A DNA stretch of 7,337 nt, taken from the NCBI GenBank assembly GCA_015222915.1, contig JADFWE010000427.1:1-7337 (forward strand). The letters are read 5' to 3'. Below, piece by piece: positions 1 to 5,275 of this stretch (position 1 is the first letter of the stretch; each line of letters starts with the position of its first letter). The stretch comes from Pseudomonadota bacterium. Its GTDB lineage: Bacteria; Pseudomonadota; Gammaproteobacteria; SZUA-229. The notes under the pieces were generated by a model, which was given only the letters and a program-made list of their open reading frames with translations, had not been told where the DNA came from and searched no databases. The translations under genes were made by a program, and so were the position numbers.

Positions 1-2
1 AT

Positions 3-41
3 ATCGAACAGTTTTCAGACCGTGTAAAGGCATACAGGTAA
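3..41 (+). CDS. Possible C-terminal end of an unidentified gene (partial)
   Basis: Frame 3 is open from the window edge and reads IEQFSDRVKAYR before a TAA at 39-41. The composition looks like a protein C-terminus, and the other plus-strand frames give less convincing peptides. If real, the gene would converge on bamC, with the inverted repeat at 54-180 lying between the two. Twelve residues are far too few to name a family. E. coli has purC downstream of bamC, but nothing here supports purC. It could equally be chance. Confidence 0.22.
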   Translation: MEQFSDRVKAYR

Positions 42-53
42 GAGGACAAAGGC

Positions 54-180
54 GACGTTATTCGTCTTTCGTTATTCGTCGTTCGTAAAAAATACCAAAC
101 AGTAGGGGCTGCATAGCTATTGGTTCATTTCGTGTTTTTAGCTTTTAACGAACGACGAATAACGAATAACGATCGACGTC
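54..180. repeat. Long imperfect inverted repeat downstream of bamC
   Basis: Arms 54-86 and 148-180 are reverse complements at about 28 of 33 positions. The inner 19 bases (68-86 against 148-166) match exactly, and a loop of about 61 bases separates the arms. The arms are built from short iterations of TTCGTTATTCG and TCGTTCG. The element fills most of the gap between the possible plus-strand gene end at 41 and the bamC stop at 217. It could be a MITE-like repeat or a large bidirectional terminator or mRNA-stabilising hairpin. No strong U-tract follows in the bamC direction, so a classical intrinsic terminator is not well supported. Confidence 0.6.
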
Positions 181-216
181 TCTTTCTAGCCGTAAGCGGA
201 AACTGATCGATGCTAT

Positions 217-1323
217 TTATTCCATATTCTTGATCAGCATATCCCGCATCTGCTCGAGTGCTATGGGTCCGCTTACATCACCATCACCGTCGGTAGTCGA
301 TGGGTGCGCGGCATTTTTCACTTCGACCAGAACGCGATCACCCTTATCGGTAAATTCGAGCTGGTAGTTCAGGCTGGTAACCGACTCATTGACATCATCG
401 AACAGCTGCACCATCCAGCTTGATCGCGCCAGCTCATCTCCTTCCAGCTTCTTCGATTTATCATCCGGTTTTGCCACCTGATAGCTGATGGTGTTGATAT
501 GCGGCTGTTCCTTGATCTCCTGCATGCCCGTGCGATCCAGTGCCCGTACCGCACGACGCCAGACAAAATCGACGCTGCCGATCATGACGAAAGAAGTGCT
601 ATTCGAACGTTCGGTCTCGATCAGTGAACTGTAGGGACGGTAGTTGGCCAGCAGGACTTCGGTATTTTCTTTTGGCAGGCCGGCGAAGATCGCCATACGG
701 GAGATGATCTCGCGCTCGGTCTCGATATCGCCGGGCAAGGTTACCCAGATATATTCGTCATCATTGCTACTATGGAGCACACGTTCGATTCTGGTCGTCG
801 AAACGTAGAGACGAGTTTTAGCGTCATGATCAAAACGCTCGACACGGACTCTGAATTTCTCTTTCTGATCCGGCACAGAGCTGAAAAGCTTACTGAAGAA
901 ACCACGGTCAGAACCCAGATGTTCTACCCATTGTGTTTCCATATAACCCAGCAGCGGTCGTACTTCGGCAAGCGGAATGCCTTCTGTCTCCCAGAACTCG
1001 ATTAGTCGAGGCCAGACGTGGTCGACGTTATTATCCACTTCGATCCAGCTGTTACCGGCATAGGTCACCGTGCGAACACCATCAAACTTCGGCGTTATCA
1101 CCGTTTCCAGCTTGTTGTTATCACGAAAACGCTGCAGCGCCTCATCAGTCGGTTTCGGAATCCTGAGCTGATCTCCGGTATCCGGTTCGGTCAGATCCGG
1201 CGGCACTTCCAGGTTCTTGTAATACTCAGCGCCCTGGTAGACCGGACGTTTAGTACTGCACGAGGTAGCAATCAGTGCCAGCAGGACGAATGCGAGAATC
1301 TTTGTCAGGTTAGATGTTTTCAT
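217..1323 (-). CDS. bamC: Outer membrane protein assembly factor BamC (NlpB) lipoprotein
   Basis: BamC is an accessory lipoprotein of the BAM complex, which folds beta-barrel proteins into the outer membrane with BamA, B, D and E. The 368-aa product starts with a short basic stretch and a hydrophobic segment (about residues 8-20) ending at Cys22 in IATSC, a lipoprotein-type signal peptide with a slightly loose lipobox. After the cysteine comes a proline-rich unstructured segment with VPPDLTEPD (about 40-48), typical of the BamC tail that contacts BamD. The rest fits the two helix-grip domains of the NlpB family; E. coli BamC is 344 aa. The ATG at 1323 overlaps the dapA stop by one base (TGATG), and GGAG lies about 10 bases upstream. 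This implies co-transcription and translational coupling with dapA, as in E. coli. The name rests on signal, tail motif, length and gene order together. Confidence 0.93.
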   Translation of the reverse strand: MKTSNLTKILAFVLLALIATSCSTKRPVYQGAEYYKNLEVPPDLTEPDTGDQLRIPKPTDEALQRFRDNNKLETVITPKFDGVRTVTYAGNSWIEVDNNVDHVWPRLIEFWETEGIPLAEVRPLLGYMETQWVEHLGSDRGFFSKLFSSVPDQKEKFRVRVERFDHDAKTRLYVSTTRIERVLHSSNDDEYIWVTLPGDIETEREIISRMAIFAGLPKENTEVLLANYRPYSSLIETERSNSTSFVMIGSVDFVWRRAVRALDRTGMQEIKEQPHINTISYQVAKPDDKSKKLEGDELARSSWMVQLFDDVNESVTSLNYQLEFTDKGDRVLVEVKNAAHPSTTDGDGDVSGPIALEQMRDMLIKNME

Positions 1324-2213
1324 CAGGCACTGACTCCGATAGATATGCCGGCCTGCGACATGGCTTCACGCAGCGGCTGATAGTATTGCTCATCAAGTTC
1401 TACCAGCGGCAAGCGGATACCTCGAGGAATAAGTCCCATCTCAGCCAGCGCCCATTTCACAGGGATCGGGCTGGCTTCCAGGAACAGGCGTGAATGCAGG
1501 CCGGTGAGTGGCTGATTGAGTGACTCAGCCAGCTCGCGGTCACCTGCCAGTGCAGCATCACACATCGCTGCCATGGCTTTCGGTGCGACATTATTGGTCA
1601 CCGAGATCACGCCATGACCACCGCGCAACATGAATTCGGTGCCGCTCTCATCATCACCGCTGAAGACCAGAAAATCATCGTTCAGCAGAGCCTGAAGCTG
1701 TGCCAGGCGGTTTAGATCACCGGTGGCATCTTTGATACCGATGATATTATCGACAGCAGACAGCTGCTTTACCGTCTCTGGCAGCATGTCACACGCCGTC
1801 CGGCCCGGCACGTTATACAGGATCTGCGGGATATCGACATTCTCAGCGATCGTCTTGTAATGCTGATACAGGCCGCGCTGCGGGGGTTTGTTGTAATACG
1901 GGGTGACCAGCAGGCAGGCATCGGCTCCGCCCTGCTGAGCACAGCGGGTCAGTTCCAGAGCTTCAGACGTGGAATTGGCACCGGTGCCGGCGATGACCGG
2001 GATGCGGCCATTGACCAGTTCGACGGTACGCGCCATCGCTTCACAGTGTTCGTCCAGATCCAGCGTCGCCGATTCACCCGTGGTGCCCATGGAAATGATC
2101 GCTGCGGTATTGTTTTCTATATGAAATTCGACCAGATCAGCCAGACTTTTATAGTCGATACTGCCGTCGGTTTGCATCGGCGTTACCAATGCCACCATAC
2201 TGCCTCGAAACAT
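1323..2213 (-). CDS. dapA: 4-hydroxy-tetrahydrodipicolinate synthase (DapA)
   Basis: DapA is the cytoplasmic enzyme that condenses pyruvate with aspartate semialdehyde, the first committed step to diaminopimelate and lysine. From the ATG at 2213 the protein is 296 aa, and its numbering matches E. coli DapA. GTTGES covers 43-48, with Thr44 and Thr45 in the active site. Tyr107 lies in PYYNKPP, Tyr133 in LYNVPGRT with Arg138, and the Schiff-base Lys161 in IGIKDATG. Most lysine-feedback positions remain (Ser48, Ala49, His56, Asn80, Glu84, Tyr106), but position 53 is Leu where E. coli has His. I chose 2213 because of the family start [12 protein letters not shown]. An in-frame ATG at 2240 (305 aa, GGGG 6 bases upstream) and one at 2276 are possible. 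It is the first gene of the dapA-bamC pair. Confidence 0.97.
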   Translation of the reverse strand: MFRGSMVALVTPMQTDGSIDYKSLADLVEFHIENNTAAIISMGTTGESATLDLDEHCEAMARTVELVNGRIPVIAGTGANSTSEALELTRCAQQGGADACLLVTPYYNKPPQRGLYQHYKTIAENVDIPQILYNVPGRTACDMLPETVKQLSAVDNIIGIKDATGDLNRLAQLQALLNDDFLVFSGDDESGTEFMLRGGHGVISVTNNVAPKAMAAMCDAALAGDRELAESLNQPLTGLHSRLFLEASPIPVKWALAEMGLIPRGIRLPLVELDEQYYQPLREAMSQAGISIGVSA

Positions 2214-2266
2214 GTCGCTGTAATTGCTGTTTGTAACCATGAGTAGCCCCAGAAAATAAGGCGCAC

Positions 2267-2295
2267 AGTTAATCAATATTTCAGCATTTTATCAA
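2267..2295 (-). promoter_or_regulatory. Candidate sigma-70 promoter for dapA-bamC
   Basis: On the minus strand, TTGATA (2295-2290, 5 of 6 to the -35 consensus) is followed after exactly 17 bases by TTAACT (2272-2267, only 3 of 6 to the -10 consensus). Transcription would start near 2260, leaving a leader of about 47 bases to the ATG at 2213, or 20 to the ATG at 2240. A separate TAAAAT also lies in this AT-rich stretch but has no good -35 partner. The assignment is weak because the -10 box is poor. Confidence 0.25.
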
Positions 2296-2317
2296 TGATA
2301 TCGACCAGCAATTTACC

Positions 2318-2499
2318 TTAGGAACCATGATTAATTCTGAATGAAGTAGATTGTGTGCTGAATTATTCAGATTCAAGGCGTGAAACGCACGCCATAAATA
2401 GTAAATTATGGGCTGGCTATTGCGAAGTTTCACTAACGATGAAAATGGATAATTCAGCGCACAAGATACGATTTCACGAATTGATCAGGGGTTCCCTTA
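2318..2499. mobile_element. MITE-like long imperfect palindrome
   Basis: The two halves are reverse complements along most of their length, with small gaps. Outer ends TTAGGAACC (2318-2326) and GGTTCCCTTA (2490-2499) match, as do the adjoining TGATTAATTC and GAATTGATCA. The best block is 2351-2369 against 2446-2464, 17 of 19 positions, and both mismatches become G-U pairs in plus-strand RNA. GTGAAAC (2380-2386) pairs with GTTTCAC (2427-2433), and CCATAA (2392-2397) with TTATGG (2406-2411) near the centre. There is no coding capacity. Both ends carry TA, as would fit a Tc1/mariner/IS630-type non-autonomous element with TA duplication, but that assignment is inference. It lies about 20 bases upstream of the candidate dapA -35 box and ends about 18 bases before the ACP-like ORF. 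Confidence 0.6.
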
Positions 2500-2517
2500 T
2501 TTGATGATTAATTGCGC

Positions 2518-2752
2518 ATGAACCCGACCGTGTTACAGATAAGGCAAATTATCGGTGAATTCTGTGGCCTAAATGCGTCCGATTATCAGCTATTTCCGGA
2601 TCTCTTGCTATACTCAAAACATGATTCCGATAGCGTCGTTATAACCGGCCGTTTAACAGTCTATCCGAACCATGCTTCATCATCTGGAAGTGCCGCCGGA
2701 TCCCCGGACCGGGACACTGACTGACACACTTAGAACTGGACAAAAAATGTGA
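2518..2752 (+). pseudogene. Acyl-carrier-protein-like gene, apparently frameshifted
   Basis: An ATG at 2518 (or TTG at 2512) opens a frame reading IRQIIGEFCGLNASD at residues 8-22. By recall it aligns without gaps to AcpP helix I and loop (VKKIIGEQLGVKQEE). Spacing leads to DSDSV at 36-40, where AcpP has the phosphopantetheine serine motif DSL. After about residue 46 this frame becomes Ser/Gly-rich, unlike ACP, and stops at 2722-2724. The frame shifted by one base, open from 2657, reads MLHHLEVPPD followed by GTLTDTL, resembling the ACP C-terminal half (EIPD, then TVxD). A join near 2656 puts that proline at nearly the AcpP spacing from the serine. This second frame ends with TGA at 2750-2752, overlapping the PilZ GTG start as GTGA. 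No clear ribosome site precedes the start. The ACP reading is an inference. It could instead be an intact 68-70 aa unknown protein or a chance ORF. Confidence 0.38.
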
Positions 2753-3114
2753 ATACATCAAATCAGCCTGAACGTCGTAATTACAACCGTATCCCGTTTA
2801 CTGCCGAGATACTAATGCAATGTGGTGATGCAGAATGGAGCTGCAACCTACTGGATATCTCGTTGAAAGGCATGCTGGTAGAACCACCGGAAAATATCGA
2901 TATCGATCTGAAAAACCCCTGCGGTATGGCGCTGTTTTTGGGCGAGGACGTTTCCATCCACGCCAGGGTCAATATTGCCCACACCGATAATGACCACTGG
3001 GGCCTGAAATGGCTGCAGATCGATGTCACAAGCCTGCAGCACCTGCGCCGCCTGATCGAATTAAACACCAACAATCCGGCAATGCTGATACGCGAATTAT
3101 CCGAGCTGGGCTAG
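2749..3114 (+). CDS. PilZ domain protein, probable cyclic-di-GMP receptor
   Basis: PilZ domains bind c-di-GMP and change how partners in motility, adhesion or exopolysaccharide systems behave. The 121-aa product is essentially one PilZ domain. The N-terminal RxxxR binding motif is Arg10-Asn-Tyr-Asn-Arg14, and the second motif DxSxxG is Asp36-Ile-Ser38-Leu-Lys-Gly41, so both c-di-GMP contacts are present. HWGLKWLQID near residues 83-92 is the usual late beta-strand region. There is no signal peptide or membrane segment. The start is GTG at 2749, because the first internal ATG would remove the RxxxR motif. The ribosome site is weak (GGA about 8 bases upstream), but the GTG overlaps a TGA of the upstream ACP-like frame, suggesting coupling. 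In E. coli no such gene lies between dapA and gcvR. The output target cannot be told from the sequence. Confidence 0.9.
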   Translation: MNTSNQPERRNYNRIPFTAEILMQCGDAEWSCNLLDISLKGMLVEPPENIDIDLKNPCGMALFLGEDVSIHARVNIAHTDNDHWGLKWLQIDVTSLQHLRRLIELNTNNPAMLIRELSELG

Positions 3115-3236
3115 GGATACTCGCTTCTTAAAAGAAACTTGCCATCCCTGGCGTCTCTGCAAGAGAAATAACTTTTATTCCTAATGTCAGCGACGGGCAG
3201 GCCTACCTCCCAGACAATACCTGTCATGGTGCCTTT

Positions 3237-3270
3237 AATTCGGCAAACACTAGGCGCCCCGAGTTTTTTT
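3237..3270 (+). terminator. Candidate intrinsic terminator after the PilZ gene
   Basis: AATTCGG (3237-3243) can pair with CCGAGTT (3259-3265), including one G-U pair, to give a 7-bp stem. A loop of about 15 bases separates the arms, and a run of seven T follows at 3264-3270. The loop is longer than usual, so the hairpin is of moderate quality. It would end the PilZ transcript and imply a separate promoter for the gcvR-like gene. The rest of 3115-3310 shows no convincing gene. A TTTACA at 3272-3277 could be a -35 box but has no good -10 partner. Confidence 0.35.
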
Positions 3271-3310
3271 GTTTACACTGTGTGGCTACTCCAATAAACC
3301 AGATACAGCC

Positions 3311-3835
3311 ATGACCACAAAACTTGTAATCTCCGCCCTTGGCCCCGATCGTCCCGGCATCATCGATGAACTCAGTAACATCATCTACAAACATTCATTG
3401 AATATCGAAGACAGCCGCATGACCGTACTCGGTGGCGAATTTGCCATCTTGTTGCTGATCAGCGGTGAGCAGTCGGCCATCGACAATCTGATGGCACAGA
3501 CCGCTGATATCGAAAAGACATTACAGATGTCGCTGCTGGCAAAACTGACCAGCCACAGTGGCACTAGTGAAAGCACCATTCCTTACGCGGTGGAAGTCGC
3601 GGCACTGGACAACCCCGGCATCGTCAATAATATCGCCAGCTTTTTCTCCAGCCGTAATATCAACATCATGGACCTGCACACAGAGAGCTATGCGGCTCCG
3701 CACACCGGTTCACCGATGTTTTCGCTGCACATGACTGTCGGTGTTCCCGCACAGACCAATATCGCGCAGCTGCGTGACGCCTTTATGGAAACCTGTGACG
3801 ATCTGAACCTGGACGCTGAGCTCACTAATCTATAG
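3311..3835 (+). CDS. gcvR: GcvR-like double ACT domain regulator
   Basis: GcvR in E. coli is a cytoplasmic ACT-domain protein that binds the activator GcvA and represses the glycine cleavage operon when glycine is low. The 174-aa product has two ACT domains. The first starts at residues 5-16 (VISALGPDRPGI), and the second at about 92-104 (VEVAALDNPGIV) with NINIMDLHTE near 116-125. Both keep the D-x-PG-I ligand-loop signature. E. coli GcvR is about 190 aa. The ATG at 3311 was chosen because it begins directly with the first ACT strand; a TTG at 3269 would add 14 residues of unlikely sequence. It sits 56 bases upstream of bcp, the E. coli gcvR-bcp order. No gcvA is in the window, so the regulatory target is inferred from the family. 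The protein has no DNA-binding domain. Confidence 0.85.
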   Translation: MTTKLVISALGPDRPGIIDELSNIIYKHSLNIEDSRMTVLGGEFAILLLISGEQSAIDNLMAQTADIEKTLQMSLLAKLTSHSGTSESTIPYAVEVAALDNPGIVNNIASFFSSRNINIMDLHTESYAAPHTGSPMFSLHMTVGVPAQTNIAQLRDAFMETCDDLNLDAELTNL

Positions 3836-3891
3836 TCCGCCAGTCGACCTCCCGTTTTCTAAATAACACTTTCAAATATTGCAGGCACATC

Positions 3892-4374
3892 ATGGTAAGT
3901 ATCGGTAAAAAAGTTAAAAATTTCGCCCGTCCGGCGACAGGACCATCCGCAACAGAACATACGGTCAGCCTGAAAGACCTGGCCGGCAAAAAAGTCGTAC
4001 TGTATTTCTACCCGAAAGACAGCACCCCGGGCTGCACCACCGAAGGCCAGGATTTTCGCGATGCCAAAGCCAAATTCACCAGGCAGAACACGGTGATACT
4101 CGGTGTTTCCCGTGACAGCATAAGACGCCATGAGAACTTCATCGCCAAGCAGAAATTCAATTTCGATCTGCTCTCAGATGAGGATGAAAGTTTGTGCAAA
4201 CAGTTTGACGTGATCAAACTGAAAAAGAACTACGGCAGAGAGTACATGGGCATCGAGCGCAGCACCTTCGTTATCGATGAAGAAGGCAAACTGATCGAAG
4301 AATGGCGCGGGGTAAAAGTAAAAGGTCATGTCGATGAAGTACTTGAAACATGCAAGGCACACAATAAAAAATAA
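3892..4374 (+). CDS. bcp: Thioredoxin-dependent peroxiredoxin, Bcp/PrxQ family
   Basis: Bcp (PrxQ) reduces hydrogen peroxide and organic hydroperoxides in the cytoplasm. The 160-aa protein has the family length and the peroxidatic site FYPKDSTPGCTTEG, with Cys48 as the attacking cysteine beside Thr45 and Pro46. Later landmarks are GVSRDS (71-76), LLSDEDESLCKQFDV (93-107) and the conserved ERSTFVID (122-129) with Arg123. The usual helix-2 resolving cysteine, five residues after the peroxidatic one, is Gln53 here. The helix-3 alternative, 36 residues after, is Ile84. Cys102 (E. coli Cys99 equivalent) and Cys154 are the only other cysteines. This suggests a 1-Cys mechanism or another reductant. 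GCAGG at 3881-3885, 6 bases before the ATG, supports the start. It is probably co-transcribed with gcvR. I see no strong terminator after it. Confidence 0.95.
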   Translation: MVSIGKKVKNFARPATGPSATEHTVSLKDLAGKKVVLYFYPKDSTPGCTTEGQDFRDAKAKFTRQNTVILGVSRDSIRRHENFIAKQKFNFDLLSDEDESLCKQFDVIKLKKNYGREYMGIERSTFVIDEEGKLIEEWRGVKVKGHVDEVLETCKAHNKK

Positions 4375-4441
4375 CCTCTAAAGACTAACGATGATCAATA
4401 TTGGGAATTATTGACGTCCTGCGCGGATCAAAGTGTATTTG

Positions 4442-4501
4442 GGATGGACCGGGATGAGCCAGCGTAAGCCAGGATGAGCCAGGATAAGCAATAGTAACGC
4501 G
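4442..4501. repeat. Short 10-bp tandem repeats in the bcp to DUF2238 gap
   Basis: Consecutive 10-base units begin at 4442, 4452, 4462, 4472 and 4482, with consensus GGATGAGCCA: GGATGGACCG, GGATGAGCCA, GCGTAAGCCA, GGATGAGCCA and GGATAAGCAA. A weaker unit starts at 4492. Two units are identical and the others differ by two to three bases. The rest of the 262-bp gap 4375-4636 has no credible ORF. Positions 4519-4586 look like a degenerate form of the ATCCT...CTCAGGATGACA dispersed repeats seen in many bacterial genomes; that resemblance is from memory. The block could be a decayed intergenic repeat or a periodic protein-binding array. Confidence 0.5.
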
Positions 4502-4573
4502 ATGCATAGCGCACCGAAAGATCCTAGATGAAGTCGAGCTCCTGTAAATAGACACTCAGGCTGCGTCTGGCCC

Positions 4574-4601
4574 TGCTCAGGATGACACTATCAATTATAA
4601 T
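4574..4601 (+). promoter_or_regulatory. Candidate promoter for the DUF2238-ycaO operon
   Basis: A perfect TATAAT lies at 4596-4601. Sixteen bases upstream is TGCTCA (4574-4579), only 3 of 6 to the -35 consensus. Transcription from about 4608 would leave a leader of about 29 bases before the ATG at 4637. A second perfect TATAAT at 4619-4624 is too close to the start codon for a normal leader, and the region is AT-rich, so chance matches are possible. Confidence 0.4.
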
Positions 4602-4636
4602 TTCTACTAACGCCACAATATAATAAAATAGACAAG

Positions 4637-5275
4637 ATGCCACTCCCGTCTCAATCAAAACTGTCGTCAGGAGCAGTACTGTGGAGCGTTTTATTCTTTA
4701 TCGTTTTCATCTGGTCCGCGATCAATCCGAATGATTATTACACCTGGATACTGGAGGTGGCACCAACTGTTATCGGTTTTTTCATACTGGCGGCCACACG
4801 GAAGGCTTTTCCACTGACCAGCCTGTGTTATGTACTTATCCTCATACATTGCTGGATACTGATGGTGGGCGGTCACTATACTTATGCGGAAGTACCGCTG
4901 TTCGACACCATCAAAGAATTATTGGGACAGACAAGAAACGACTACGACAAGCTCGGACATTTTGCGCAGGGTTTTGTCCCTGCCATCATCTGCCGTGAGA
5001 TAATCATCCGTCACAAGCTGATCAACGGTCGGTTCTTCACCCACTTTTTTACTGTGAGCTTCACCCTGGCATTCAGTGCTTTTTATGAGATGATCGAATG
5101 GTGGGTGGCCTTATTCAGTGAGCAGGCAGCGGAGTCATTCCTCGGCACACAGGGTTACATCTGGGATACACAATCAGATATGGCATGGGCATTGACCGGT
5201 GCGATAACCGCACTGGTGACATTGAGCCAGCTGCACGACAGACAAATTAAAACCTTACAAGAAGAAACATCATGA
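4637..5275 (+). CDS. DUF2238 (YjdF-type) inner membrane protein
   Basis: The 212-aa protein is a multi-pass inner-membrane protein of the DUF2238/YjdF family (E. coli YjdF about 209 aa), whose biochemical role is unknown. Likely membrane segments are residues 13-29, 38-54, 62-79, 108-124, 134-150 and 183-198. Recognisable family motifs are GGHYTYAEVPLF (78-89), RNDYDKLGHFAQGFVPA (100-116), FYEMIEWW (149-156) and GTQGYIWDTQSDM (170-182). The conserved His80, Asp104, His108, Glu151, Glu154 and Asp177 near membrane faces could form a metal or catalytic site, but this is inference. The ATG at 4637 follows a poor ribosome site (AGACAAG). Its TGA overlaps the ycaO ATG as ATGA (5272-5275), so the two are almost certainly translated from one message. 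Confidence 0.87.
   Translation: MPLPSQSKLSSGAVLWSVLFFIVFIWSAINPNDYYTWILEVAPTVIGFFILAATRKAFPLTSLCYVLILIHCWILMVGGHYTYAEVPLFDTIKELLGQTRNDYDKLGHFAQGFVPAIICREIIIRHKLINGRFFTHFFTVSFTLAFSAFYEMIEWWVALFSEQAAESFLGTQGYIWDTQSDMAWALTGAITALVTLSQLHDRQIKTLQEETS

Noticed and set aside
772..1380. Several plus-strand ORFs of 77-120 codons opposite bamC and dapA
   Set aside because: They are antisense to two well-supported genes, resemble no protein family I know, and run across the bamC/dapA boundary without start signals.
1860..2246. 128-codon plus-strand ORF opposite dapA
   Set aside because: It is antisense to highly conserved DapA active-site coding sequence, and its composition fits a shadow frame.
3144..3167. 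Small hairpins (GCCA/TGGC, TCTC/GAGA) after the PilZ stop as terminators
   Set aside because: Stems are 4 bp and would be expected by chance; the stem with a T-run at 3237-3270 is better.
4391..4413. TCAATA/TATTGA hairpin shortly after bcp as a terminator
   Set aside because: The stem is only 6 bp and AT-rich, and no T-run follows, so an intrinsic terminator is not supported.
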